64,000 nt of DNA from Rhodeus uyekii (GCA_037043235.1 JAWRVZ010000629.1:59895-123894), one strand, 5' to 3'; numbered from the stretch's first letter, positions 12,503 to 25,782 are shown. Notes: generated by a model not told the origin, from the letters alone. Translations and numbers: made by a program.

Positions 12503-14465
12503 TATAGCTGCAAGCAGCCATGACGGGGCCAAGCATTAGGAGGGCATTAAATGTTATGCCGACATGGCTGGCAGCATCAGACCAACAGCAGTAAGCATCT
12601 AAAGACATACCAATATGACTTCAGTCTAAATGGCTGAAAAATCATCAATACGGTCTTTAGCAATTCAATGTAATGGTTTATCACGTTCGATAACTCAGCG
12701 CTGTAACCAAACTGATGTGTCAAATCATGTGGTATATCCAGAGTGAGGTGACAATGACACATGCAAAGTTTGGTGTCAATAGGGTAAAGCATTGCTGACA
12801 TCCAGCTTTAAAGTCATGTGTTTGTTAAGCATAGCATTTCATGACAAAATTCTAAATAGCTGACGCTGAAAATGGCCGATATGGGAAAATTTGGTATCGC
12901 ACGACTCGGCATGATGCCCTGAATCTAAAGACAGCAGTTTCATGATTTTTGGACAAAGCATTCAGGAGTTATAATCAAAAATGTCAGTATTTTATATCTC
13001 CTGACCACTAGGGGGCAGAGCGCCAAAACTCTGCAGGTAGCCTCAGATCATGATTGACATGACACACAGAAAGTTTGGTCAGAATACGCTAATGCGTTGC
13101 GGAGATATAGCCTCGCTTTATTTGGTGGCCATTTGGTCAAATTTGTTCGCAATTTTATCGAAACCTGTTTGACGAATCAACTTTATTTTAATAACTTTTT
13201 GTCAGCATGGTCTGAAGATGTTATGATTCAATTTTGGTGAAAATTGGACAAACGGTGTGGGAGGAGTTCGAAAAAGTAGGTTTTTAAAGAAAAACAACAT
13301 GGCGGACAGGAAGTTTGGCCGACTATGACAAATTTGGTATCTGTGTTCTCGGTTTGACCCAAGGAACGTATAAAGACAACTTATTTTACCATAGGTTAAC
13401 GTGTTCAAAAGTTATTAGCATTTTTGCAAATTTGTTTATAACTTTTGACCACAAGGTGGCGCTGCCTCGAAACTTTTTGTGTTGTATCAGGCCCAGATGC
13501 CGAAGACACATATCGAGTTTCGTAACGATACACCAATGTGTTTGTTAAATATAGCAATTTATGACAAAATTCAAAATGGCCGACCCTCAAAATGGCCGAT
13601 ATGGGAAAATTTGGTATTGCACGACTCGGCATGATGCCCTGAATCTAACGAGACCAGTTTTATGATTTTTGATCGAAGCGTTCAGAAGTTATAAGCAAAT
13701 ATTTCACTTTTTCATATCTCCAGACCACTAGGGGGCAGAGCGCCAAATCTCCGCAGGTAGCCTCAGACCATCATTGCCATAACACACACCAAGTTTGGTC
13801 AGAATACGCTAATGCGTTGCAGAGATAAAGCCTCGCTTTCATTTCTGCGGCCATTTTGTCGAATTCATTCGCAAGTTATTCGTAAACGGTTTGACAAATA
13901 AACTTTCTTTTAATAACTTTTTGTACGCATAGTCTGGAGATGATGTGGTTCAATTTTCGTGAAAATCGGACAAACGGCCTAGGAGGAGTTCGAAAAAGTA
14001 GGTTTTTCGTAAAATTCAAAATGGCGGGAAAATTTTCATGACGGAAAATGACGTCATAGGGTGCAATCGAATCGTCTTGAGCCAAGGAATTAGTGGACGA
14101 AAGAATTTTGTTTCTAGGACATACGGTTCAAGAGTTATTTACGTAAACGTGAGTGCAACTTTGGACAGTTGGTGGCGCTAGAGACATTGAGTTAGAGACT
14201 TCAAATTTGCTATGGTCAATGATTGGCTTGTCCTCTATCAGTGTGCCAAATTTTATCATTTTCCCGCAAACGGTTCTATGGCCTTACATAGACTTCCATG
14301 GCGGAAGAAGAAGAAGAAGAAGAAGAAGAAGATGAATAATAATAATAAAGAACCGGAACAATTACAATAGGTGCCTCCGCACCTTCGGTGCTTGGCCCCT
14401 AATAATAATAAGAACCGGAACAAAAACAATAGGTGCCTCCGCACCTTCGGTGCTTGGCCCCTAAA
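12503..14465 (+). repeat. Array unit 9, family A long
   Basis: 1963 bp with two 3' modules. It has the same length as unit 24 (37,259-39,221) and is nearly identical in sequence; one difference I noticed is GTAAACG versus ATAAACG near 14,137/38,893. This anchors the large internal duplication. Confidence 0.82.
13446..13464 (+). promoter_or_regulatory. CTCF-like word, A-unit class 2 (representative)
   Basis: TGACCACAAGGTGGCGCTG matches 18 of 19 positions of the CTCF core consensus. It lies in the extra internal block of long A units. Some copies are degraded to TGACCACAAGGGGGTGCTG. Confidence 0.5.
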
Positions 14466-15572
14466 TAGCTGCTAGCAGCCATCACGGGGCCAAGCGCAAG
14501 GAGGGCATTAAATGTCATGCCGACATGGCTGGCATCATCAGACCAATGGCAGTAAGAATCTAAAGACATTTCAATATGACTTAAGTCTAAATGGCTGAAA
14601 AATCAACAATACGGTCTTTAGTAATTCGATTTAATGGTTTATCACATTCAACCAGCAGGCAGCGCTGTAACCAAATTGTAGTGTCAATTCATGTGGTACA
14701 TTGAGAGTGTGGTGACATTGACACATGCAAAGTTTGCTTTCAATTGGGTAAACCATTGCTGACAGAGCACTAAAGTCATGTGTTTGTTAAACATAGAATC
14801 TTATAAGAAAAATCGAAATGGCAGACGCTCAAAATGGCCGATATGGGAAAATTTGGTATCACAGGACTCGGCATGACCCATTGGATCTAAAGAGACCAGT
14901 TTCATGATTTTTGGCCAAAGGGTTCAGGAGTTATAAGCAAAAAAGTCAGTTTTTTAATATCTCCTGACCACTAGGGGGCAGAGCGCCAAAACTCTGCAGG
15001 TAGCCTCAAACCATGATTGACATAACACACACCTAGTTTGGTCAGAAAAGGCTAATGCATTGGGGAGATAAAGCCTCAATTTCATTTTGGCGACTTTTAC
15101 CTCAGATTCTTTCACGAGTTATTCGTAAACGGTTTGACGAATCAACTTTGTTTATATATCGTTTTGTCAACATTGTCAGGAGATGATGTGGTTCAATTTT
15201 CGTGAACATCGGACGAACGGCCTAGGAGGAGTTCGACAAAGTAGGTTTTTCATAAAATTCAAAATGGCGGGAAAATTTTCATGACGGAAAATGACGTCAT
15301 AGGGTGCAATCGAATCGTCTTGAGCCAAGGAATCAGTGGACAAAAGAATTTTGTTTCTAGGACATACGGTTCAAAAGTTATTTACGTAAACGTGAGTGCA
15401 ACTTTGGACAGTTGGTGGCGGTAGAGAGATTGAGTTAGAGACTTCAATTTTGCTATGGTCAATGATTAGACTCTCCTTTATGAGTGTGCCAACTTTTTTT
15501 CATTTTCCCGCTTACGGTTCTATGGGCTGTCATAGACTTCAATGGCAGAAGAAGAATAATAATAATAATAAA
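14466..15572 (+). repeat. Array unit 10, family A short
   Basis: About 1107 bp. Its start has lost two bases (CCCCTAAATAGCTGC). That private deletion is shared with units 25, 26 and 27. There is no 3' module. Confidence 0.8.
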
Positions 15573-17058
15573 TATAGCTGCTAGCAGCCATCACGGGGCC
15601 AAGCGCAAGGAGGGCATTAAATGTCATGCCGACATGGCTGGCATCATCAGACCAACGGCAGTAAGAATCTAAAGAGATTTCAATATGACTTAAGTCTAAA
15701 TGGCTGAAAAATCAACAATACGGTCTTTAGTATTTCGATTTAATGGTTTATCACATTCAACCAACAGGCAGCGCTGTAACCAAATTGTAGTGTCAATTCA
15801 TGTGGTACATTGAGAGTGTGGTGACATTGACACATGCAAAGTTTGCTTTCAATTGGGTAAACCATTGCTGACAGACCACTAAAGTCATGTGTTTGTTAAA
15901 CATAGCATCTTATAAGAAAAATCGAAATGGCAGACGCTCAAAATGGCCGATATGGGAATATTTGGTATCACAGGACTCGGCATGACCCACTGGATCTAAA
16001 GAGACCAGTTTCATGATTTTTGGACAAAGCGTTCAGGAGTTATAATCAAAAATGACAGTTTTTCATATCTCCTGACCAGTAGGGGGCAGAGCGCCAAAAC
16101 TCTGCAGGTAGCCTCAGACCATAATTGACATAACACACACCTAGTTTGGTCAGAAAAGGCAAATGCATTACGGAGATAAAGCCTCAATTTCATTTTAGCG
16201 ACTATTACCTCAGATTCTTTTGTGAGTTATTCGTAAATGGTTTGACGAACCAACTTCCTTTATATATCGTTTTGTCCACATTGTCTGGAGATGATGTGGT
16301 TCAATTTTCGTGAAAATCGGACGAACGGCCTAGGAGGAGTTCGAAAAAGTAGGTTTTTCATAAAATTCAAAATGGCGGGAAAATTTTCATGACGGAAAAT
16401 GACGTCATAGGGTGCACTTGAATCGTCTTGAGCCAAGGAATCAGTGGACAAAAGAATTTTGTTTCTAGGACATACGGTTCAAAAGTTATTTACATAAACG
16501 TGAGTGCAACTTTGGACAGTTGGTGGCGCTTTAGAGATTGAGTTAGAGACTTCAATTTTGCTATGGTCAATGATTGGACTGTCCTTTATGAGTGTGCCAA
16601 CTTTTTTTCATTTTCCCGCTTACGGTTCTATGGGCTGTCATAGACTTCAATGGCAGAAGAAGAATAATAATAATAATAATAATAAGAACCGGAACAAAAA
16701 CAATAGGTGCCTCCGCACCTTCGGTGCTTGGCCCCTAATAATAAGAACCGGAACAAAAACAATAGGTGCCTCCGCACCTTCGGTGCTTGGCCCCTAATAA
16801 TAATAAGAACCGGAACAAAAACAATAGGTGCCTCCGCACCTTCGGTGCTTGGCCCCTAATAATAATAATAATAATAATAATAATAAGAACCGGAACAAAA
16901 ACAATAGGTGCCTCCGCACCTTCGGTGCTTGGCCCCTAATAATAAGAACCGGAACAAAAACAATAGGTGCCTCCGCACCTTCGGTGCTTGGCCCCTAATA
17001 ATAAGAACCGGAACAAAAACAATAGGTGCCTCCGCACCTTCGGTGCTTGGCCCCTAAA
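15573..17058 (+). repeat. Array unit 11, family A short with six 3' modules
   Basis: About 1486 bp, enlarged only by six tandem 3' hairpin modules. The body shares private variants (AAGAGATTTC, GACCACTAAAG, GACCAGTAGG) with unit 29. Confidence 0.8.
16684..17058 (+). repeat. Six tandem 3' hairpin modules
   Basis: Six head-to-tail copies of GAACCGGAACAAAAACAATA followed by AGGTGC-CTCC-GCACCT, TCGGTGCTTGG and CCCCTAA, separated by AAT triplets of varying number. The period is 59 bp plus multiples of three. This is the longest module run in the window. Confidence 0.85.
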
Positions 17059-19111
17059 TATAGCTGCTAGCAGCCATCACGGGGCCAAGCGCAAGGAGGG
17101 CATTAAATGTCATGCCGACATGGCTGGCATCATCAGACCAACAGCAGTAAGAATCTAAAGACATTTCAATATGACTTAAGTCTAAATGGCTGAAAAATCA
17201 ACAATACGGTCTTTAGTAATTCGATTTAATGGTTTATCACATTCAACCAACAGGCAGCGCTGTAACCACATTGTAGTGTCAATTCATGTGGTACATTGAG
17301 AGTGTGGTGACATTGACACATGCAAAGTTTGCTTTCAATTGGGTAAACCGTTGCTGACAGAGCACTAAAGTCATGTGTTTGTTAAACATAGAATCTTATA
17401 AGAAAAATCGAAATGGCAGACGCTCAAAATGGCCGATATGGGAAAATTTGGTATCACAGGACTCGGCATGACCCACTGGATCTAAAGAGACCAGTTTCAT
17501 GATTTTTGGCCAAAGGGTTCAGGAGTTATAATCAAAAAAGTCAGTTTTTTAATATCTCCTGACCACTAGGGGGCAGAGCACCAAAACTCTGCAGGTAGCC
17601 TCAGACCATGATTGACATAATACACACCTAGTTTGGTCAGAAAACGCTAATGCGTTGCGGAGATAAAGTCTCAATTTCATTTTTGCGACCATTACGTTGG
17701 ATTCTTTCGCGAGTTATTCGTAAACGGTTTGACATATCAACTTTCTTTGGATAACTTTTTGTCATGATGGTCGGGACATAATGTGGTTCAATTTTGGTGA
17801 AAATTGGACAAACGGTCTGGGAGGAGTTTGAAAAAGTAGGTTTTTAAAGAAAAACAACATGGTGGACAAGAAGTTTGGCCGACTATGACAAATTTGGTAT
17901 CTGTGTTCTCGGTTTGACCCAAGGAACGTATAAGGATAATTTGTTTTACCATAGGTTAACGCACTCAAAAGTTATTAGCATATTTGTAAATTTGGTTATA
18001 ATTTTTGACCACAAGGGGGTGCTGCCTCGAAACTTTTTGAGTCGTATCAAGGTTAGGTGCCGAAGACACATATTGAGTTTCATAACGATACGCCAATATC
18101 TTTGTTAAATATAACAATTTATGACAATATTCAAAATGGCCGACGCTCAAAATGGCCGATATGGGAAAATTTGGTATCGCACGACTCGGCATGATGCACT
18201 GAATCTAAAGAGACCAGTTTTATTATTTTTGGCCAAAGCGTTCAGAAGTTATAAGCAAATATTTAACTTTTTCATATCTCCTGACCACTAGGGGGCACAG
18301 CGCCAAAACTCTGCAGGTAGCCTCAGATCATGATTGGCATAACCTACACCTAGTTTGGTCAGAAAACGCTAATGCGTTGCGGAGATAAAGCCTCAATTTC
18401 ATTTTTGCGACCATTACGTCGGATTCTTTCGCGAGTTATTCGTAAACGATTTGACATATCAACTTTCTTTGGATAACTTTTTGTCCACATTGTCTGGAGA
18501 TGATGTGGTTCAATTTTCGTTGAAATCGGAAAAACGGCCTAGGAGGAGTTCGAAAAAGTAGGTTTTTCCTAAAATTCAAAATGGCGGGAAAATTTTCATG
18601 ACGGAAAATGACGTCATAGGGTGCAATCGAATCGTCTTGAGCCAAGGAATCAGTGGACATAAGAATTTTGTTTCTAGGTCATACGGTTCAAAAGTTATTA
18701 GCATAAACGTTAGTTCAACTTTGGACAGTTGGTGGCGCTAGAGATATTGAGTTAGAGACTTCAAATTTGTTATGGTCAATGATTGGACTGTCCTTAATGA
18801 GTGTGCCAACTTTTTTTTATTTTCCCGTTTACGGTTCTATGGGCTGCCATAGACTTCAATGGCAGAAGAAGAATAATAATAATAGGAACCGGAACAAAAA
18901 CAATAGGTGCCTCCGCACCTTCGGTGCTTGGCCCCTAATAATAATAAGAACCGGAACAAAAACAATAGGTGCCTCCGCACCTTCGGTGCTTGGCCCCTAA
19001 TAATAAGAACCGGAACAAAAACAATAGGTGCCTCCGCACCTTCGGTGCTTGGCCCCTAAAAATCCTAACAGATACAATAGGTATTCAACGCTACGCGTTT
19101 GAACCCCTAAA
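17059..19111 (+). repeat. Array unit 12, family A long with a family B terminus
   Basis: About 2053 bp. Three A-type 3' modules are followed directly by one B-type 3' module (hairpin around CTACG, ending GTTTGAACCCCTAA). The next unit is family B, so the A-to-B switch lies at the 3' end of this unit. Confidence 0.8.
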
Positions 19112-19256
19112 TATAGCTGCAAGCAGCAATCACCGGGGTTCAAACTTAGCAAGACCATCAAGGCCCATTGGACAAAGAACGTGCATGACAAGTTTGAAGT
19201 CAATCGGACTAACAAGTGCACATGTACAGATGTTTTAGTGTTTTTTTTTCATAATA

Positions 19257-19275
19257 TAGCGCCACCAAGTGGTCA
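19257..19275 (-). promoter_or_regulatory. CTCF-like word in family B (representative)
   Basis: On the minus strand this reads TGACCACTTGGTGGCGCTA and matches 18 of 19 positions of the known CTCF core consensus YGRCCASYAGRKGGCRSYR (mismatch at the ninth base). Similar minus-strand words in this unit lie at 21,639-21,657, 21,916-21,934 and 22,363-22,381. Binding is inferred only. Confidence 0.45.
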
Positions 19276-19695
19276 ATCGTTGCAGATTTTTTAGTGTTAC
19301 CACAAAATGAGCTCTTACATGAGTATACATAAAAAAGATTTCTTATCCTGTGGTTCCCTATTGTGGACAAAAATATTATGACAGCCATCATCTTTCAGTT
19401 GGTGATGAGTTATTCATTATGAGGAGATTTATCAAACAATATTAATATTGTGTAGTTGTGTTTAGCACTACATTTCATCCAAACACTCCCATCAAGTTTC
19501 GTTGCAATCGACCTTTGTTAAGTTGGTCTAATTGATGCTTAAACTTCATTGGCCGATGACGGCCATGTTTTTTGAGATATGCCAATATCTTCATAGACCA
19601 TCATGGACCCTTGGATAAGGACAGTGCATGACAAGTTTCAAGTCAATCGAATAAACAAGTGTACCGTGACAGCCAATTTAGAAATTGTTCACATA

Positions 19696-20908
19696 TTAAA
19701 ACCCCTTCAGACCTGGTGTCCATTACAATGGACATGACATTTCACGCCCCTTTTTTTTTTTTTACTTTTTGAGCATTTTTCCTAATTTAAAGCATGCACC
19801 CCAAGAGATTGGACCCTTGTCATTTTGTACAGTTATATTTTCAATCTTTGAAATGTTTGCCAAAATTTCACAGTTGGTATGTAAAATAGAGAGATTTAAC
19901 TTACTAATAAAAGTAAAAAATCGATTGGAGACCTGCAAGTTTTTTCTCAGGATTTTTTGAAAAATGCATGTCCATTGTAATGGACACCAGGTCTCAGTGT
20001 CACCTAATCAATGCCCATTCAGATATGCATATTGAGATTTATTATAGATCCTCTTTGCATATCTATCTGTGCATTTTATAATTTTTCTTGCTATTTGGGA
20101 TCTGTAGGACCTAATAAATACAATATCCACAAAAAAAAATGTTTACAGGTATTGTACAGATGTCCTAATGTGGTATCATAATGTTTTTTGCTGTTATGGC
20201 CAGTGGGGGGCATATGAAAAACAAACAAACAAAAAAAAAAACAGTGGTGTAATGTTGTGAAATCCCCACCAGATGGGGTGGACACTCCATCTAAAAGTGG
20301 CCAACAGCTCTAAGATTGACAGAATGGGCTATTATTGTCTCAAGAGCCAAATATGTAATGTTCTGAGATATGAGATATGAGATAAAAAATACAGTTATCA
20401 CAGTAATACTACATTTGTGAAAAAATGTAATATGCAGAGTATACAATTCTGTGATCAGTGCAAGATGCACTACTGCTCTGTGCCACTTGGGAATACCTGG
20501 AAAGAAACACACAGCCTATGTGTGTGTGTGTAAAGTCACTGTTTGCAGTCTCCCAATGCATTTCCTATGAGAGGTGTATTTTGTTAAAAATGTGCAAATC
20601 TGTACAAAAAAAATTAAAGTTGAAATGTTATATTGTTCAGGTTCTTGACCTAGAAATGTAAAAAAAAAAAAAAAAAAAAAATTATATCAAATTTTTTTAT
20701 TGTCTATAGGACTTTATAGCAATCTGATTTACAACGCTTTAGTCCTGATGTCCATTACAATGGACATCAAAAATTTCTATGAAGGAGTTATGAATTTTTT
20801 TTTTTTTTTTTGACTCCTTAATTTATGCCCTATGCCCTCCCTAATTTAATGGTATTTTATTTTATTTATTTTTTCCTGGGACCTATTTCAGGTCTGAAGG
20901 GGTTTTAA
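19696..20908. mobile_element. Nested piggyBac-like MITE
   Basis: It has perfect 20-bp terminal inverted repeats: TTAAAACCCCTTCAGACCTG at the left end and its exact reverse complement at 20,889-20,908. The outer TTAA at each end fits the TTAA target duplication of the piggyBac superfamily. Inside lie palindromic words around GTCCATTACAATGGAC (near 19,718, 19,970 and 20,750) and homopolymer runs. I see no transposase. The superfamily call rests on TTAA and repeat structure alone. Confidence 0.65.
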
Positions 20909-22498
20909 AAGAAAAACAAATTCAGAAATTGGAATAAAAAGATTTCTTATCCTGTGGCTCCCTCTTGTGGACAAGTAATATTACAGCCATCATTTTTTCA
21001 GTTTTAATTGGTTTTTATTCAGTATGGAAAGATCTATCAAATACTAAAATAGTGTGGATGTGTGAAACAAGATGTGAGCAAAGATTCTTCTAACTGAAAT
21101 TGGAAAAAAAAGATTTCCTAGCCTGACGGTGCCTCTTGTGGACAAAACTAGTATTACAGCTTTACTGAGATTTTTAAATATAGATAGTTTATAATTTATT
21201 GTGAGCCCTATGAGCATCAGAAATACATGAAACCAGACACACTTCTTCAAAATGACTTGTTCTTAACATGTTCACAGTTCTGTGACGTTTTTTGTTTGTG
21301 CACAAGATATATAGACATTTTAATCACAATAGGCCAAATCAGAAATATATGAAAAATTGTATCTGCTGAACGGTTTAACTGATCGAAATTCTTTGAATAA
21401 CTTTTTGCCTTGAGTGCCCTTAGATGATGCGTGTGAATTTTCAAGCCAATCGTATCGACGGCCTATGACTAGTTCGAAAAAAAATTATTTTCTAAAATCT
21501 CCAATATTTCGCTAACAATTCGATTTACAGCAGTGGTTCTTGAGGCAAAGTTGCTCAGTATGAGACGATCTAACAGATGATATCAATATTGTGAGGATGT
21601 GTGAAACACCACGTGATTAGAGATGCAAAAAAACTCGTTAGCGCCAACTAGTGGCTGATTTCTTTTAAAATTCTGACAGACCTCTAGGGCCATGAGTCAA
21701 ACACGCTCATCGAGTTTCATTCCGATCAAGGTTCGTTAAGTTGGTCTAATTGATGCTCAAACTTCATTGGCCCGTGACAGCCATGTTTTTTGAGATACGG
21801 CAATATCCTCATAGATCATCATCGGTCATTGGACAAAGACCATGCATGACAAGTTTCAAGTCAATCGGACTAACGAGTGCACATGTACAAATGTTTTAGT
21901 GTTTTTTTCATAATATAGCGCCACCAAGTGGTCAATCGTTGCAGATTTTTTAGCGTGACCAAAAAACTAGCTCATACATGAGTATTTCAAGTTTGGTGAG
22001 ATTATCTCTTTGCGTTCCAGAATTATTACGATTTTAGCGAAAGAGGCTCCGCCCTATTCAGACGTTTGGATGTCCTGTTGCGAGCGTGAATCACTGATCA
22101 AAATTCTTTGAATAACTTTTGGTCAGGAGAGTCTCTAGATGATGCGTGTGAAGTTTCGTGTGATTTGGACAAATGGTCTATGAGGAGTTCAAAAAAAATT
22201 TTTTTCAGAAAATTCAAAATGGCGGAAAATTTTTCTAGACGGAAATGAAATCGGAGATATACGTTTTGTTCGCCTTGAGCCAAGGATTCCAGAGATATAA
22301 AACACTTGAGTGTAGGACAAACGGTCTAGGAGTTATTAGCGATTTAGCTATTTTGATCGCTCTAGCGCCACCTATTGGCCGATTTGCGTCATATTTTGAT
22401 ACGTTCCCCCCAAATTGAGACCTACCATCTGGCCAGGTTTCAAGTCTCTAGACCTTACGGTTTGTTCTGCACGAGACGCATTACGGCAGAAGAATAAT

Positions 22499-22678
22499 AA
22501 TAAAAATCCTAACAGATACAATAGGTATTCAACGCTACGCGTTTGAACCCCTAATAATAAAAATCCTAACAATTACAATAGGTTTTCAACGCTTCGCGTT
22601 TGAACCCCTAATAATAATAATAATAAAAATCCTAACAATTACAATAGGTTTTCAACGCTTCGCGTTTGAACCCCTAAA
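22499..22678 (+). repeat. Three tandem family B 3' modules
   Basis: Three copies of AAATCCTAACA(G/A)(A/T)TACAATAGG followed by a hairpin (TCAACGC-T(A/T)C-GCGTTTGA) and CCCCTAA, separated by AAT triplets. The first copy has loop TAC and the next two have TTC. Confidence 0.8.
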
Positions 22679-22960
22679 TATAGCTGCAAGCAGCAATGAC
22701 CGGGGTTCAAACTTAGCAGGACCATCTGAGCTGTCATGACTGTTTGTGGTCAATTTGACTAGTTCTCCTAATGTGCACAGTTCTGTGAAGTTTCTACTTT
22801 GTGCAAACAATGTACAGATATCTTTTAAAGATGTTCAGAATGAGAAGATCAAATGATATTAATATTGTGAACTGAACATCTAAACTGTTATGTCGATCTA
22901 TGTCAATCTGACTTGTTCTCCACATAAACACATCTTTATGAAGTTTCTAGTTTGTGTAAA

Positions 22961-23010
<50 letters not shown>

Positions 23011-24697
23011 GTTAAACATTTTTTAAGTATGGAAAAATCTATCAAATGATATTATTATTACCTGCATGTGTTTAACACCATATGTCATGTCATCTGAACT
23101 GTTATGTCAGTCTATGTCAATCTGACTTGTTCTCCACATAAAAAGATTTTCTAGCCTGATGGTGCCTCTTGTGGACAAAAGTAGTATTACAGCTTTTCTA
23201 AGATTTTAAAATAAAGATTGTTTATAATTTATTGTGAGCCCTATGAGCATCAGAAATACTTGAGACCTGACACATTTCTTCAAAATGACTTGTTCTTAAC
23301 ATGTTCACAATTCTGTGACGTTTCTCTTGTGGACAAAAGTAGTATTACAGCTTTTCTAAGATTTTAATATATAGAGGGTTTATAATTTATTGTGAGCCCT
23401 ATGAGCATCAGAAATACATGAAACCCGACACATTTCTTCAAAATGACTTGTTCTTAACATTTACACAGTTTTGTGAAGTTTCTTGTTTGTGGACGAGATA
23501 TATAGGCTTTTTATTCACAATAGGCCAAACCTGAAATATATGAAAAATTATATCTGCTGAACGGTTTAACTAATCAAAATTCTTTGAATAACTTTTTGCC
23601 GTGAGTGTCCCTAGATGATGCGTGTGAATTTTCAAGCCAATCGTATTGACCGCCTATGACGAGTTCGAAAAAGTTGAAATTTCTAAAATCTCCAATATTT
23701 CACAAACAATTTGATTGACAGCAGTGGTTCTTGAGGCAAAGTTGTTCAGTATGAGGAGATCTATCATATGATATCAATATTCTGTGGATGCGTGAAATAC
23801 CACGTGAGTAGAGACGCAAAAAACTTGTTAGCGCCAACTAGTGTCCGATTTTTTTCAAAATTCTGACAGACCACTATGGCAATGCGTCAAAGACACCCAT
23901 CGAGTTTCGTTCCGATCGACCTTCGTTAAGCTGGTCTAATTGATGCTCAAAGTTCATTGGCCGATGACGGCCATGTTTTTTTAAATACACCAATGTCCTC
24001 ATAGACCATCAGGGACCCTTGGTCAAAGACCGTGCATGACAAGTTTCAGGTCAATTAAATAAACATGTGACCCTATACAGGTGATTTAGTGTTTTTTTCA
24101 CAATATAGCGCCACCAAGTGGTCAATCATCGCAGTTTTTTTGGTGTCACCACAAATTGAGCTTATACATAACTATGTGAAGTTTGGTGAGATTATCTCTT
24201 TGCGTTCCAGAGCTATTACAATTTTAGCAAAAGTGTCTCCGCCTTATCCGAACGTTTTATTGTCTTGTTGCAAGCGTGAATCACCGATTAAAATTCCTTT
24301 GACAACTTTTGGTCATGAGAGTCTCTAGATGATCCGTGCGAAATTTTGCGTGATTTGGACAAACGGCCTATGAGGAGTTCGAAAAATTTTTTTTCCAGAA
24401 AATACAAAATGGCGGAAAATTTTTATAGGCGGAAATGAAATCGGAGATATACATTTTTTAAGTCTTGAGCCAAGGATTCCAGAGATATAAGACACTTGAG
24501 TGTACGACAAACGGTTTACGAGTTATGAGCGTGTACGCGTTTGTAGTTGCTGTAGCGCCACCTATAGCCCGATTTGCGTCATATTTTGATACGTTCTCCC
24601 CAAATTGAGACCTACCATCTGACAAAGTTTCAAGTCTCTAGACCTTACGGTTTGGTCTGCACGAGACGCATTACGGCAGAAGAATAATAATAATAAA
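22679..24697 (+). repeat. Array unit 14, family B
   Basis: About 2019 bp. It starts with the B-type 5' end and ends in an AAT run without a 3' module, and the following unit is family A. It contains an AT dinucleotide run and repeated words (GTGCCTCTTGTGGACAAAA, GAGCCCTATGAGCATCAG) in tandem near 23,160-23,410. Confidence 0.75.
22963..23005. repeat. AT dinucleotide microsatellite
   Basis: Uninterrupted AT run of about 42 bp inside family B unit 14. Unit 33 has only a short GATATATAG at the matching place. Confidence 0.95.
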
Positions 24698-25782
24698 TAT
24701 AGCTGCTAGCAGCCATCACGGGGCCAAGCGCAAGGAGGGCATTAAATGTCATGCCGACATGGCTGGCATCATCAGACCAACGGCAGTAAAAATCTAAAGA
24801 CATTTCAATATGGCTTAAGTCTAAATGGCTGAAAAACCAACAATACGGTCTTTAGCAATTCGATTTAATGGTTTATCGCATTCAACCAACAGGCAGCGCT
24901 GTAACCAAATTGTACTGTGTGGTACATTGAGAGTGTGGTGACATTGACACATGCAAAGTTTGCTTTCAATTGGGTAAACCATTGCTGACAGAGCACTAAA
25001 GTCATGTGTTTGTTAAACATAGCATCTTATAAGAAAAATCGAAATGGCAGACGCTCAAAAGGGCCGATATGGGAATATTTGGTATCACAGGACTCGGCAT
25101 GACCCACTGGATCTAAAGAGACCAGTTTCATGATTTTTGGCCAAAGGGTTCAGAAGTTATAAGCAAAAAAGTCAGTTTTTGATAACTCCTGACCACTAGG
25201 GGGCACAGCGCCAAAACTCTGCAGGTAGCCTCACACAATGATTGACATAATACACACCTAGTTTGGTCAGAAAAGGCTAATGCATTGCGGAGATAAAGCC
25301 TCAATTTCATTTTGGCGACTTTTACCTCGGATTCTTTCGCGAGTTATTCGTAAACGGTTTGACATATCAACTTTCTTTGGATATCGTTTTGTCCACAATG
25401 TCTGGAGATGATGTGGTTCAATTTTCGTGAAAATCTGACGAACGGCCTAGGAGGAGTTTGACAAAGTAGGTTTTTCATAAAATTCAAAATGGCGGGAAAA
25501 TTTTAATGACGGAAAATGACGTCATAGGGTGCAATCGAATCGTCTTGAGCCAAGGAATCAGTGGACAAAAGAATTTTGTTTCTAGGACATACGGTTCAAA
25601 AGTTATTTACGTAAACGTAAGTGCAACTTTGGACAGTTGGTGGCGGTATAGAGATTGAGTTAGAGGCTTCAATTTTGCTATGGTCAATGATTGGACTGTC
25701 CTTTATGAGTGTGCCAACTTTTTTTCATTTTCCCGCTTACGGTTCTATGGGCTGTCATAGACTTCAATGGCAGAAGAAAAAG

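Larger units (their letters stand above)
19112..22678 (+). repeat. Array unit 13, family B
   Basis: About 3567 bp. It begins with GCTGCAAGCAGCAATCACC and GGGGTTCAAAC and ends with three B-type 3' modules (about 22,499-22,678). A nested TTAA-flanked element occupies 19,696-20,908. It is nearly identical to unit 32 apart from two large indels. Confidence 0.8.

Noticed and set aside
19112..19160. GGGGTTCAAAC in family B as a tRNA-type B box, implying a SINE
   Set aside because: The last bases do not fit the B box, no A box lies at the right distance, and the word is replaced in family A by GGGGCCAAGC, which follows the 3' end and not a tRNA.
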